DNA of 64,000 nt from Micromonospora echinospora (GTDB taxonomy: Bacteria > Actinomycetota > Actinomycetes > Mycobacteriales > Micromonosporaceae), in the NCBI RefSeq assembly GCF_014203425.1, contig NZ_JACHJC010000001.1, forward strand, positions 1,116,001 to 1,180,000. The letters are read 5' to 3'. Both the position numbers and the translations under genes were made by a program. Positions 24,081 to 31,927 of the stretch are shown piece by piece; the stretch's first letter is position 1; every line of letters starts with the position of its first letter. Below the pieces are notes generated by a model. It saw nothing but the letters and a program-made list of their open reading frames with translations, did not search any database and had not been told where the DNA came from.

Positions 24081-24141
24081 GACGATCCTCGCGATCCGTC
24101 GGGGTCCGTGGTCACCCCGCGCGTTCCCGCCCGGCGGCGGA

Positions 24142-24489
24142 TCAACCGTCCAGGTGGCGGGCGAAACTGCGCCGCAGGTGGTCCTTGGGGCGGGAGCCGA
24201 CGATCGAACCGACCACCTCGCCGTCCCGGAACACCAGCATCGTCGGCGCGGACATGATCCGGTGGGCGCGGGTGGTCGCCGGGTTCTCGTCGGTGTTGAG
24301 GGTGACGAAGCGCAGCGCGTCGCCGAACTCGTCGGCCAGCTCGACCAGGTGCTTCGACACCACCCGGCACGGCGGGCACCACTCGGCCCAGAAGTCGACC
24401 ACCACCGGCCGGTCGGCGGCCAGCACGGTGGCCGCGAAGGTGTCGTCGGTGACCGGGGTCAGTCGGCCGGTCCCCGTGTCCTGAGGCAT
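24142..24489 (-). CDS. Thioredoxin
   Basis: 115-aa thioredoxin fold with the strand VVVDFWAEWCPPCRVVSKHL. The active site is WCPPC (residues 37-41) rather than the commoner WCGPC, which should alter redox potential. The cis-proline is in SAPTMLVF. It reduces protein disulfides in the cytoplasm. Its start lies inside the 3' end of the MerR gene (31-bp overlap) behind GGGAGGAAAC, so the regulator and thioredoxin are made together. The pairing suggests redox-responsive control. Confidence 0.93.
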   Translation of the reverse strand: MPQDTGTGRLTPVTDDTFAATVLAADRPVVVDFWAEWCPPCRVVSKHLVELADEFGDALRFVTLNTDENPATTRAHRIMSAPTMLVFRDGEVVGSIVGSRPKDHLRRSFARHLDG

Positions 24490-24851
24490 GTTTCCTCCCG
24501 TTGGGCGATCGCGTGGGCGAGCTGGTCGTGCAGCCGGCGGCGGACGTCGCCGAGCCGGTCGAGGTAGTCGTCCACCTCGGCGAGCTTGCGCCGCAGCACC
24601 GCCACCGAATCGGGGCAGACGTCACCGGAGTCGTTACCGGCACGCAGGCAGGCGACGAACGGACGGATGTCGTCCAGGCCGAAACCGATCGCCAGCAGGG
24701 ACCGGATCTCGCGGACGACGCGCAGTTCCGCCTCGTCGTAGACCCGGTACCCGTTGGCGGACCGGCCCGACCGGACCAGGCCGTGAGTTTCGTAGTAGCG
24801 CAGGGTGCGGGTGCTCGTACCGGCCCGCCGCGCCAGCTCCCCGATCCGCAT
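24459..24851 (-). CDS. MerR-family transcriptional regulator
   Basis: 130-aa regulator: the winged helix occupies residues 1-70 (MRIGELARRAGTSTRTLRYYETHGLV, NGYRVYDEAELRVV), followed by the coiled dimerisation helix (LRRKLAEVDDYLDRLGDVRRRLHDQ). Cys68, Cys79 and Cys122 could sense metals or oxidants, but the spacing is not that of SoxR (CxxCxC). It overlaps the thioredoxin gene and likely controls it. Its promoter lies next to the first of two ATCATGAAGTTG palindromes. Confidence 0.9.
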   Translation of the reverse strand: MRIGELARRAGTSTRTLRYYETHGLVRSGRSANGYRVYDEAELRVVREIRSLLAIGFGLDDIRPFVACLRAGNDSGDVCPDSVAVLRRKLAEVDDYLDRLGDVRRRLHDQLAHAIAQREETCLRTRGPAD

Positions 24852-24946
24852 CCGCCGCCCCCGTCCCTGCCTGTAGGTCGACGCTAAACCTTGCCGCCGA
24901 CGTCAACGCAACCCCGCACGCGTCGGCCTCCCCGCTGGCTGTCCCC

Positions 24947-25007
24947 GTCGATCATGAAGTTGACGGCGTTGTGGATCTCCAAATCTGCCGCCAACTTCAT
25001 GATCGAC
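24947..25007. repeat. Palindromic element A (GTCGATCATGAAGTTG family)
   Basis: 21-bp arms at 24947-24967 and 24987-25007 match with a single mismatch (outer GTCGATCATGAAGTTGACGGC), around a 19-bp AT-richer centre. It would form a stable hairpin on either strand. Confidence 0.85.
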
Positions 25008-25060
25008 CCTGTAGCGGCGGGGCTGGGGTGGCGTCCCCCGTGGTTTTGCCCGGATGGCGT

Positions 25061-25115
25061 GATCATGAAGTTGGCGGGGTGGGGGAGCGCTTTCTGGGCC
25101 GTCAACTTCATGATC
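25061..25115. repeat. Palindromic element B (GATCATGAAGTTG family)
   Basis: 17-bp arms at 25061-25077 and 25099-25115 match with one mismatch and share GATCATGAAGTTG with element A, while the centre is unrelated. Two copies 114 bp apart with conserved arms and variable centres look like members of a dispersed family. Confidence 0.85.
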
Positions 25116-25155
25116 GTGCGGCTGGGGGGTATCGGGTGGGCGGGGGTGGAGGGAT

Positions 25156-25809
25156 ATGCGTGAGGTTTCGGTGCCTGTGGTGGACGGAGGGCTCGTCGGG
25201 GATGTCAGCGTGCCCGGCAACGCCGGTGGGATGGTGCTGTTCGCGCACGGGAGCGGCAGCTCGCGGCACAGCCCGCGCAACATGGCCGTCGGGCGCGCGC
25301 TCAACGAGCGTGGGCTGGCCACCGTGCTGGTCGACCTGCTGACCGCCGACGAGGAGGCGCGGGACGAGGTCACCGCCGAGCTGCGCTTCGACATCGGCAT
25401 GCTGGCCGAGCGCCTGGCCGGGATCGTCGACTGGATGGGCGCCGACCCGGAGCTGGGGCAGCTCCCGGTCGGGCTGTTCGGGGCCAGCACCGGCGCCGCC
25501 GCCGCCCTGGTCGCCGCGGCGACCCGGCCGGACCGGGTGGGCGCGGTGGTCTCCCGGGGCGGCCGGCCCGACCTGGCCGGCAGCTCACTGACCGGGGTAC
25601 GCGCACCGACGCTGCTGCTCGTCGGCGGCCTGGACGAGCAGGTGATCGTGCTCAACGAGCAGGCCCGGGACGCGCTCGGCGAGGTGGCGGAGCTGCGGAT
25701 CGTGCCCGGCGCCACGCACCTGTTCGAGGAGCCCGGCACGCTGGAGCAGGTGGCCGAACAGGCCGGCACCTGGTTCACCACCCACCTGCGCCAGCCGCAC
25801 CCTGCCTGA
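25156..25809 (+). CDS. Dienelactone hydrolase-like alpha/beta hydrolase
   Basis: 217-aa alpha/beta hydrolase. The oxyanion region is FAHGSGSSRHSPRN, the nucleophile elbow is GLFGASTGAAAAL (Ser111), and the C-terminal histidine is in PGATHLFEEPGTLE. GASTGA hydrolases of this kind are often fused to or neighbours of phosphoribosyltransferases in Actinobacteria; here it is alone. Substrate unknown. The start is an ATG 40 bp after palindrome B. Confidence 0.85.
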   Translation: MREVSVPVVDGGLVGDVSVPGNAGGMVLFAHGSGSSRHSPRNMAVGRALNERGLATVLVDLLTADEEARDEVTAELRFDIGMLAERLAGIVDWMGADPELGQLPVGLFGASTGAAAALVAAATRPDRVGAVVSRGGRPDLAGSSLTGVRAPTLLLVGGLDEQVIVLNEQARDALGEVAELRIVPGATHLFEEPGTLEQVAEQAGTWFTTHLRQPHPA

Positions 25810-25930
25810 GCGCTGTGCCGCCCGCACCACCGGCGGCCGGCCGGCCCTCGTCCAGCGGCTTCGGCGGCCCGGCTCAGCTCGCGGCCTCGACGGCGCGGCT
25901 GTCATGCCGCGGCTTTCGACGGCCCGGCTG

Positions 25931-27085
25931 TCAGCCGGTGGCTTCGGCGGTGCGGCCGGGTTCGGCAGCCGGGCCGGGACCGATTGCGCGCTTCGCCGCG
26001 GCGGCGCGGTGTTGCTGCACGGTGTCCAGCACCCGCCAGAGCACCGCCGCGATCGGCACCGACACGAACGCACCGGCCACCCCGGCTACCAACGTGCCGG
26101 CGGTGACCACCACCAGGATGACGGCCGGGTGCAGCTGCACCTGCCGCCGCATCACCAGTGGTTCCAGCAGGTTGCCCTCGATCTGCTGGACGGCGATCAC
26201 GGCGGCGAGCGTGAGCAGGGCGGTAGTGGGGCCGTTCGCGGCCAGCGCGACCAGTACCGCCACCGCGCCGGCCACCGTGGCGCCGATGATCGGCACGAAG
26301 CCGCCGAGGAACGTGATCAGGGCGAGCGGCAGGGCCAGCGGGACACGCAACACGACCAGCGCCAGCCCGATGCCGAGGGCGTCGATCGCCGCGATGATCA
26401 TCGTGCCCCGGCTGTATGCGCCGAGCGTCCGCCAGCCTGCGCGGCCCGCCTCGGCGGTCAGCTCCCGGCGCGGGCCGGTCAGCCGGCGCAACACCCAATG
26501 CCACATCGAGCGGCCGTCCTTGAGCAGGAAGAACAGCAGCACCAGCGCGAGCAGGATCGCGCCGGCCACCTCGGCGACCTTGCGCGCACCGGCCACCGGG
26601 TCGGGAGTGCCGCTGCTCAGGCCCTGCCGGATCTGCTCCACCAGCCGGTCGAGCTGCTGGTCGGTGACCGGCAGGCTGGAGGTGACGAAGTCGCGGGTGC
26701 GCTGCAGCCCTTCGTCGAGCTGCTGGCTCAGCTCGCTGAACTGGCTCGCGGTGAGATTCCAGACCAGGACACCGGCACCGCCCAGGATGCCGAGCAACAG
26801 CAGGATGCTGAACAGGGCGGCGAGCCCGGCCGGCACCCGCAGCCGGCGCAGGCGTACCAGCACCGGGTCGAGCAGCGCGGCGAGGAACAGCGTGCCGGCC
26901 AGCGCAACCGCCAGCGGCGCGAGCAGCACCGCGATCTGCCCGAGCAGCCACAGCCCGGCGGTCACCACCAGGAGGCAGGCGCTCCAGGTGACAGCGGTCC
27001 GCACCGGCCAGGGCAGTCCCGCCCAGGTCTGCCGCGGGCCGGTCGTCGGTGCCGGCCGCGTCGGCTCGGATCCATCAGCGTCCAC
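25931..27085 (-). CDS. AI-2E family transporter (PerM/YdiK-type membrane protein)
   Basis: 384-aa membrane protein with about eight hydrophobic helices in the family order: two N-terminal pairs, a soluble loop (residues 100-160, ELSQQLDEGLQRTRDFV), then LVLLFFLLKDGRSMWHWV and the C-terminal block with ALITFLGGFVPIIGATVAG and VQQIEGNLLEPLVMRRQVQLHP. Despite the family name, most members are not proven AI-2 exporters; some are Na+/H+ antiporters or general permeases. GTG at 27085 follows GAGGAGGCGAC; longer frames overlap the stress-protein gene on the other strand. Confidence 0.9.
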   Translation of the reverse strand: MDADGSEPTRPAPTTGPRQTWAGLPWPVRTAVTWSACLLVVTAGLWLLGQIAVLLAPLAVALAGTLFLAALLDPVLVRLRRLRVPAGLAALFSILLLLGILGGAGVLVWNLTASQFSELSQQLDEGLQRTRDFVTSSLPVTDQQLDRLVEQIRQGLSSGTPDPVAGARKVAEVAGAILLALVLLFFLLKDGRSMWHWVLRRLTGPRRELTAEAGRAGWRTLGAYSRGTMIIAAIDALGIGLALVVLRVPLALPLALITFLGGFVPIIGATVAGAVAVLVALAANGPTTALLTLAAVIAVQQIEGNLLEPLVMRRQVQLHPAVILVVVTAGTLVAGVAGAFVSVPIAAVLWRVLDTVQQHRAAAAKRAIGPGPAAEPGRTAEATG

Positions 27086-27160
27086 GTCGCCTCCTCGATC
27101 GTGGCCGTTGGTACCCGACGGACGTCGATCCGACACCAGGGCGGTAATGGCCCACCCGGT

Positions 27161-27185
27161 GTTTGTGCCCCCAGCCCCAGGGAAG
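27161..27185 (+). promoter_or_regulatory. Stress-sigma (SigB/SigH-like) promoter of the MT0933-like gene
   Basis: GTTT (27161-27164) and GGGAAG (27180-27185) are 15 bp apart, close to the GNNT-N14-16-GGGTAY consensus of actinobacterial general-stress sigma factors. The gene start lies 30 bp downstream. Confidence 0.45.
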
Positions 27186-27214
27186 GCTTCCAACGTATCG
27201 AAGGGAGATCCGAC

Positions 27215-27397
27215 ATGAGTGACTTCATGGACAAGGCGAAGGACTTCGCCGACAAGCATGACAAGCAGGTCGACCAGGGCATCGAGAAGGCTGGCGACGC
27301 GGCCGACAAGCGCACCGGCGGCAAGTACGACAACCAGATCGACAAGGGCGTCGACGCGGCGCAGCAGCGGACCGGCGACGGCGACACCGGCCGCTGA
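27215..27397 (+). CDS. MT0933-like antitoxin-family protein (CsbD-like stress protein)
   Basis: 60-aa, highly charged helical protein: DKAKDFADKHDKQVDQGIEK, then RTGGKYDNQIDKGVDAAQQR. It matches the MT0933-like family named after a mycobacterial protein, and resembles CsbD in its repeated K-x-x-D pattern. The antitoxin label is tentative and no toxin is adjacent. AAGGGAGATC precedes the ATG. A second protein of similar character (CsbD) occurs near 55 kb, also behind a stress-type promoter. Confidence 0.8.
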   Translation: MSDFMDKAKDFADKHDKQVDQGIEKAGDAADKRTGGKYDNQIDKGVDAAQQRTGDGDTGR

Positions 27398-27410
27398 CCG
27401 CACCTGGCGA

Positions 27411-27449
27411 TCCCGGGCCGTCCCACTGAGGGCGGCCGGGACCGTCGTT
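27411..27449 (+). terminator. Imperfect hairpin after the MT0933-like gene
   Basis: GATCCCGGGCCGTCCC pairs with GGGCGGCCGGGACC with two bulged bases, around a short CACTGA loop. Located 14 bp past the stop; likely terminator though imperfect. Confidence 0.5.
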
Positions 27450-27656
27450 TCGGGCCCCGAACACCCTCTGGTTCCAGCGACGGATCTCGCTGCCGCCCGC
27501 AGGCGGGAGATGGCTCAGGGTCGAGCGTGCGGAGTCGACCGCCCGGGGTGCCGAGAGCCAGCCGGTGACCGACACTTCCAGGTCCTGCCCGTTGGAGGCG
27601 ATCGGCGTATCCGACCTGGACAACCTTCGGCCGGAACGCCCTGCAGGGCCGACCGG

Positions 27657-28571
27657 TCACCAGCCGGGGTAGCGCGCCCCGTTCACGTTGATCCGCAGGC
27701 TGAACAGCGAGCTGGAGGCGCAGATGTAGAGCTGGTTGCGCCTCGGGCCGCCGAAGGTGAAGTTTGCGACCACCTCCGGCAGGTGCAGCTTTCCGAGCAG
27801 CGTGCCGTCCGGGTCGAAGCAGTGCAGCCCGTCGTGGGCGGCCACCCAGACCCGGCCGGCGTCGTCGAGGCGTACCCCGTCGAAGGAGGCGGCGTCGCAG
27901 GTGGCGAAGACCTCGCCACCGCGCAGGGTGCCCTCGTTGACAGCGAACCGGCGCAGGTGCTTCGCCCGGGTGTCGACCACGTAGAGCAGCGACTCGTCGG
28001 GGCTGAACGCCAGACCGTTCGGCTGCCCGAAGTCGTCGGCGACGCGGCGCACCTCGCCGTCGTGCGGGTCGACCCGGTAGACGTGGTTGCCGCCGATCTC
28101 GCTCTCGGCCCGGTGGCCCTCGTAGTCGCTGTCGATGCCGTAGCTCGGGTCGGTGAACCAGATCGAGCCGTCGGAGTGCTCGACCACATCGTTCGGGCTG
28201 TTCAGCCGCTTGCCGCGCCAGCGCTCGGCGAGCACCGTATCGGTGCCGTCGGCCTCGGTCCGGGTGACCCGTCGCCGGCCTTGCTCGCAGCTCACCAGCC
28301 GCCCCCGTCGATCGACGGTGTGCCCGTTGGCGTAGCCGGCCGGCTGGCGGAACGCCCCGACCGCGCCGGTGGTCTCGTCCCAGCGCAGCAGCCGGTCGTT
28401 GGGGATGTCGCTGAAGACCAGGTAGCGCCCGGCGGCGAACCAGGCCGGGCCCTCCAACCAGCGGCCCCCGGTCCAGAGACACTCCGTCCACTCGTCGCCG
28501 TTCACCCGGCGGAACCGCTCGTCCCGCACCTCGAAACGCGTCCTGAACCGATCCACGCCGACCGCCTCCAC
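27657..28571 (-). CDS. SMP-30/gluconolactonase/LRE family protein
   Basis: 304-aa six-bladed beta-propeller lactonase-like protein. Metal-site and signature segments are visible: GRWLEGPAWFA with the first-blade glutamate, SPNDVVEHSDGSIWFTDPSYG with the Asn and Asp ligands, and PNGLAFSPDESLLYVVDT. The family hydrolyses sugar lactones. Its gene is divergent from a Lrp/AsnC regulator, sharing a short promoter region with an inverted repeat, so that regulator probably controls it. The GTG start gives a normal family length; an in-frame GTG 15 bases on is also possible. Confidence 0.88.
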   Translation of the reverse strand: MEAVGVDRFRTRFEVRDERFRRVNGDEWTECLWTGGRWLEGPAWFAAGRYLVFSDIPNDRLLRWDETTGAVGAFRQPAGYANGHTVDRRGRLVSCEQGRRRVTRTEADGTDTVLAERWRGKRLNSPNDVVEHSDGSIWFTDPSYGIDSDYEGHRAESEIGGNHVYRVDPHDGEVRRVADDFGQPNGLAFSPDESLLYVVDTRAKHLRRFAVNEGTLRGGEVFATCDAASFDGVRLDDAGRVWVAAHDGLHCFDPDGTLLGKLHLPEVVANFTFGGPRRNQLYICASSSLFSLRINVNGARYPGW

Positions 28572-28582
28572 CCGTGACTGAT

Positions 28583-28610
28583 GTTCGGCAAGAAGCTAAT
28601 ATTACCGAAC
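28583..28610. promoter_or_regulatory. Inverted repeat GTTCGG-N16-CCGAAC over overlapping divergent promoters
   Basis: GTTCGG (28583-28588) and CCGAAC (28605-28610) flank the AT-rich TAATATTA core, which gives a TAATAT -10 on both strands (28597-28602 plus, 28599-28604 minus). A dimeric Lrp bound here would block both promoters. Confidence 0.6.
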
Positions 28611-28652
28611 GAGGATCACCTGTGAGGCTAGACGCCGAACGGAGGCACGGTG

Positions 28653-29099
28653 ATGGATGACGTCGATCGGACGCTGCTGGCGGCGCTGCAACACGACGCC
28701 ACCCAGTCGTACGCGGCGCTGGCCGGGCAGGTCAGGCTCTCCACGGGGGCGGTCCACGAGCGGGTGCGCAAGCTGCGCGAGCAGGGTGTGGTTCGCCGGA
28801 CCACGGTGGACGTCGAGCCGGCCGCAGTCGGCCGGGGTGTGCTCGCCTTCGTGCTGGTGGAGGCGAACGCCTGGATGGGTGACCACCCCACCCGAGACGC
28901 GCTCGCGGCGCTGCCCGAGGTGATGGAGGCGCACGTCATCGCCGGCCCCGCCTCGCTGCTCGTGAAGATCCGCGTAGGCACCCCGGAGCAGCTCCAGGCC
29001 AGCCTGCGCCGGCTATTCCAGGTGGAGGGCGTGACCGGGACGCAGACCGTGGTGGTGCTGGAGAGCTTCTTCGAGCGCCCACTCGACCCGTACCCGTAG
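28653..29099 (+). CDS. Lrp/AsnC family transcriptional regulator
   Basis: 148-aa regulator. Residues 1-60 form the HTH (DDVDRTLLAALQHDATQSYAAL, STGAVHERVRKLREQGVV), the rest is the RAM ligand-binding domain (GVLAFVLVEANAW, VMEAHVIAGPASLLVKIRV, VTGTQTVVVL). Lrp proteins respond to amino acids or related small molecules. Divergent gene arrangement makes the SMP-30 gene its most likely target along with itself. ATG at 28653 was preferred over GTG at 28650 for spacing to GGAGG. Confidence 0.93.
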   Translation: MDDVDRTLLAALQHDATQSYAALAGQVRLSTGAVHERVRKLREQGVVRRTTVDVEPAAVGRGVLAFVLVEANAWMGDHPTRDALAALPEVMEAHVIAGPASLLVKIRVGTPEQLQASLRRLFQVEGVTGTQTVVVLESFFERPLDPYP

Positions 29100-29161
29100 A
29101 CTTCCTGACACGCGACGACCTCTTGGCGGCCCGCGAATTCACCGCGGGCGGACTGATGCCG

Positions 29162-29193
29162 ACGGGCCGGCCTCACAGCGGAGACCGGCCCGT
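29162..29193. terminator. Bidirectional hairpin between lrp and the C39 peptidase gene
   Basis: ACGGGCCGGCCTC (29162-29174) pairs with GAGACCGGCCCGT (29181-29193) with one mismatch around an ACAGCG loop. Convergent genes end on either side. Confidence 0.8.
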
Positions 29194-29213
29194 GCGTCAA
29201 GCAGTTGTGCGGT

Positions 29214-29822
29214 TCAGGAGCTGTAGCCGCGTCCGGCGATCCAGTTGGCCAGCTCGGTCACGTCCATCCAGTACGTCGGCGCGTCCGGCCGGGCCGGGTC
29301 GGCGATGAGGACGGTGTCGACGTCGCCCTCGTACCGCACCACTGTCAGGTAGTGGCCGGGGTAGCTGTGCTCCACGCCGTCGACGTCCCGGGCGCCGCCC
29401 AGGATGTTCGCTACCACCGGCCGGTCGTCGTCCACTGCGGCCCGGATGTCCGCGCGTAGGCGTGCGACCTGCTCCGGCGTGGCCACGTCGTCGCGGATCT
29501 CGGTGGTCCGGTACTTGCCTCCGGTGTACTCGTTGAGGACCCGGGTGATGTCGATGGCGGAGTCGGTGCCGTTCTGGGTGGTGCCCAGCTTCACGGCCAG
29601 CTCGTCCTGGCTCACGTCCTTGCCCTCGGCCGAGAGCGCGATGCGGGCCGAGGCGGGGCCACAGTAGAAGAAGTTCGGCTGGGCCTGGTACTCGTAATCG
29701 GCGGTGCGGTCACCCTTGCCCTTGACCGGGGCCGCGTGGGCGGCGGCCGGACCGGCCACAGCCCCGCCGGCAGCGGCGAGGCCGGCGACGGAGAGCACGC
29801 ACTTGCGGATGATCGGGTTCAT
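29214..29822 (-). CDS. Secreted C39 family peptidase
   Basis: 202-aa protein with a signal peptide (basic start, hydrophobic core VLSVAGLAAAGGAVAGPAAA, cleavage near AHAA-PV) and a C39-like papain-fold domain. The catalytic triad candidates are Cys54 in NFFYCGPASARIAL, His157 in YPGHYLTVV, and Asp175 in LIADPA. Export and lack of an ABC transporter fusion suggest a stand-alone extracellular protease rather than a bacteriocin processor. Single gene; substrate unknown. Confidence 0.9.
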   Translation of the reverse strand: MNPIIRKCVLSVAGLAAAGGAVAGPAAAHAAPVKGKGDRTADYEYQAQPNFFYCGPASARIALSAEGKDVSQDELAVKLGTTQNGTDSAIDITRVLNEYTGGKYRTTEIRDDVATPEQVARLRADIRAAVDDDRPVVANILGGARDVDGVEHSYPGHYLTVVRYEGDVDTVLIADPARPDAPTYWMDVTELANWIAGRGYSS

Positions 29823-29966
29823 GTCGAGGCTCCATTCGGGGGTCGGCGCTCCGTGCGGAGACGCGGCACCAGGAGTGGCGCTCGGCGTACGGAGAGTTCA
29901 ACCGCCCTGCTTCCGGGCCTCATTTCCGGGCGTGACCGGGGCCACCGCGAAACCGGACAGACCGGC

Positions 29967-30380
29967 TCAGTCGGGCAGGCTACCCAGAAGCCGGGTGACC
30001 GCGATCTCGATGACCACCCGCTCCGGATTCGGACGCGGCGTGCGATAGCGCCCGGCGTACCACCGCTCGGCCTCGGCCACCGAATCCGGGTCCCGGCGCA
30101 GCACGGCCCGGCCCTCCACGGTCAGCCACCAGCGGCCGTCGACCTGGCACACGGCCACCGGAGTGCCGTCCGGCCCGGCCGCCGCGACGTGCCGGGCCTT
30201 GGCGGACCCCGCGGAGGTGATCACCCGGGCCACTCCGGCCTCCGGGTCGAAGGTCACCCCCACCGGTACGACGTGCGGTGTGCCGTCGGCGCGCAGGGTG
30301 GTCAGCGTGGCGAGATGCCGGTCCGCGAAGAAACGGGCCACCCGCCCGTCGTGCGGGTCCAACCGGTGCCGTCCCGCCAT
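29967..30380 (-). CDS. PPOX-class (F420- or FMN-dependent) split-barrel protein
   Basis: 137-aa split beta-barrel flavin/F420-binding protein: [29 protein letters not shown] is the typical first strand pair, followed by [11 protein letters not shown] and [30 protein letters not shown]. Actinobacterial members use F420 to reduce biliverdin, aflatoxin-like or unknown substrates. Not an ordinary pyridoxamine oxidase. It stands just upstream of the DUF1232 gene on the minus strand only in coordinates; transcription order is DUF1232 then this gene. Confidence 0.85.
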   Translation of the reverse strand: MAGRHRLDPHDGRVARFFADRHLATLTTLRADGTPHVVPVGVTFDPEAGVARVITSAGSAKARHVAAAGPDGTPVAVCQVDGRWWLTVEGRAVLRRDPDSVAEAERWYAGRYRTPRPNPERVVIEIAVTRLLGSLPD

Positions 30381-30402
30381 GCCGTCTCCTCGCTCGCGTG
30401 CC

Positions 30403-30738
30403 TCATCGACGGGGTGCCGCGCCGGGCGGCAACGCCGGGGCCGGGGACTCCCCGGTGGCCCGCTGCGCGGCGCGGTGCTTGACGGCCAGCCGGCCCAGGT
30501 AGAACAGCGCGCCGGCCAGCACGCCCATGTCGTCCAGGTAGATCGGGTCGGGCAGCAGGTCCACCGGCATGATCGTGTAGATCAGCGCGCCGTAGAACGC
30601 GACCTTGCCACCGGCGCCGAGCGCGCCGAGCATGCGGCGGGTGCGGACCAGCCGGACGGCGAGCACGACCGCCCCGGCCAACATGGCCGCCGCGACGACG
30701 GCGGCGAGTACGACGAGCACCCAGGATTCGCGGGACAC
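30403..30738 (-). CDS. YkvA-like DUF1232 membrane protein
   Basis: 111-aa small membrane protein. One N-terminal helix ([20 protein letters not shown]) precedes the DUF1232 motif, [26 protein letters not shown], which is the family hallmark (PVDLxPD). Function is unknown. The GTG start precedes the first helix directly. Only 22 bp separate it from the PPOX gene, so they likely share a transcript. Confidence 0.87.
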   Translation of the reverse strand: MSRESWVLVVLAAVVAAAMLAGAVVLAVRLVRTRRMLGALGAGGKVAFYGALIYTIMPVDLLPDPIYLDDMGVLAGALFYLGRLAVKHRAAQRATGESPAPALPPGAAPRR

Positions 30739-30819
30739 GCCACCACGCTAGCTGAGCCGGGTCGATGCCGCCCGCGGGCGCGGCCGTGGCGCGCTGGGTC
30801 GTGGCCCGGGGCAACCGGA

Positions 30820-30913
30820 CCGCCACTTCGCCGAAGTGGTGGCAACGAAGTGGTGCCGACCCAGCCACCGCCCCGAACTGGCGAACCGGGCCACCACTAC
30901 CCCGAAGTGGCGG
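30820..30913. repeat. Cluster of CCACTTCG palindromic repeats
   Basis: CCACTTC-GCC-GAAGTGG (30823-30839) is a perfect 7-bp-arm palindrome. CCGCCACTTCG (30820-30830) recurs in inverse at 30903-30913, and CCGAAGTGG(T/C)GGCAACG occurs twice. The nested direct and inverted copies fill much of the 200-bp gap between two minus-strand genes. Confidence 0.65.
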
Positions 30914-30937
30914 CAACGGCTCGGGACGGCGGGGCGC

Positions 30938-31771
30938 TCAGGCCGCGACGGCCGCCCGTCCCCGGGCCACCGGGCTCAGCTCGCGGGTGATGTCGGCGCC
31001 GGCCGTCCCGGTCGGCAGCTCCCGGGTGGTGTCCGGCCCGGCGAACCCGACGATGGACAGCTCCGCCTGCGGCTCGACGACCGGGTGCAGTGCCGCGAAC
31101 ACCTCGTCACGCAGGCTCTGCGCCGCCGCCGCGGCCCGCTCGGCGGCCTGCCAGGCGGCCTGCTCCCGTTGCGTGGCGGCCCGGTGCCGCGCGGCGAGGT
31201 TGTCCCGGACCAGCCGGCGCAGCAGCAGTTCCTGCTCCACCGGGTGCCGGCTCGGGTCCCAGCCGTTCCCGCCGAGGATGTCGCTGAGCTGCCGCACCGT
31301 GATCTCGTTACGCCACTGGGCGTCCATCGCCGCCCGGTGCAGCCAGCGCTCCCGGTCCGCGTACTCGGCCGGGGTCCGGGCGGTCCGGGGCAGCGGCAGC
31401 GCCGCGGCGGCGGCCAGGCGCCGCACGTCGTCCTCGGCCGCCTGGTACGTCTGCCAGGCCACCTCGGCCTCCTCCTGAGCGGTCAGCCACTCCGCCCGGC
31501 TCCGCTCGGCGGTCGCTGCCGCGCGGGCGGCGGCCACCGCCACCTCGTCGGCGTACCGGTCCCGCTCCCGATCCTGTACGCGGGCCCGCTCGGCCTGGTC
31601 GATGCTGCTCGGCCGGGCGGCGTCACTGATCCGGTCGACGAGTTCCGAGCGGAACCGGGACGGGCGGACGATCAGGGCGGCGACCACTGTCGCGGCCACG
31701 GCGAGCAGAGCCAGCCAGATCACGGCGGCCGCGGGGATGTCGGGCAGGACGGTGGAGAAGACGGTCTGCAT
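30938..31771 (-). CDS. Hypothetical membrane-anchored coiled-coil protein
   Basis: 277-aa protein with one N-terminal transmembrane helix (AAVIWLALLAVAATVVAALIV, about 15-35), followed by a long, Ala/Arg/Glu-rich coiled coil (RVQDRERDRYADEVAVAAAR; EAEVAWQTYQAAEDDVRRLA) that would sit in the cytoplasm, and a threonine-containing C-terminal tail. No family is recognised. ATG at 31771 follows GAGGTG; a GTG nine bases earlier is possible. The shape suggests a scaffold or division/secretion accessory, but that is a guess. Confidence 0.65.
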   Translation of the reverse strand: MQTVFSTVLPDIPAAAVIWLALLAVAATVVAALIVRPSRFRSELVDRISDAARPSSIDQAERARVQDRERDRYADEVAVAAARAAATAERSRAEWLTAQEEAEVAWQTYQAAEDDVRRLAAAAALPLPRTARTPAEYADRERWLHRAAMDAQWRNEITVRQLSDILGGNGWDPSRHPVEQELLLRRLVRDNLAARHRAATQREQAAWQAAERAAAAAQSLRDEVFAALHPVVEPQAELSIVGFAGPDTTRELPTGTAGADITRELSPVARGRAAVAA

Positions 31772-31927
31772 TACCAGCACCTCAAGGTGGAACGACTGAC
31801 GAACAAACGGTTGTGGCCCGGTCGTCCGGGCGGGTGCGCCTCGTGCGGAGGCGCGACTCGACGCGCGGCAGGGCGCGCGGGGTGCGGCTCATCGGGCCGC
31901 TTCGGGGCGTACCGGAAAGTGGTCCGG

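Larger units (their letters stand above)
24852..25155. other. Intergenic region with paired palindromes
   Basis: A 304-bp gene-free region between the divergent MerR and hydrolase genes. It contains two ATCATGAAGTTG palindromes (separate entries). No other coding or RNA feature was recognised. Confidence 0.7.

Noticed and set aside
27398..27656. Possible gene on the minus strand after the SMP-30 gene
   Set aside because: Frames here run into the oppositely oriented stress-protein gene, lack ribosome sites and show no recognisable domain.
29214..29822. Bacteriocin-processing ABC peptidase
   Set aside because: The C39-like domain has its own signal peptide and no ABC transporter domain or leader-peptide gene nearby, so a stand-alone exported protease is more likely.
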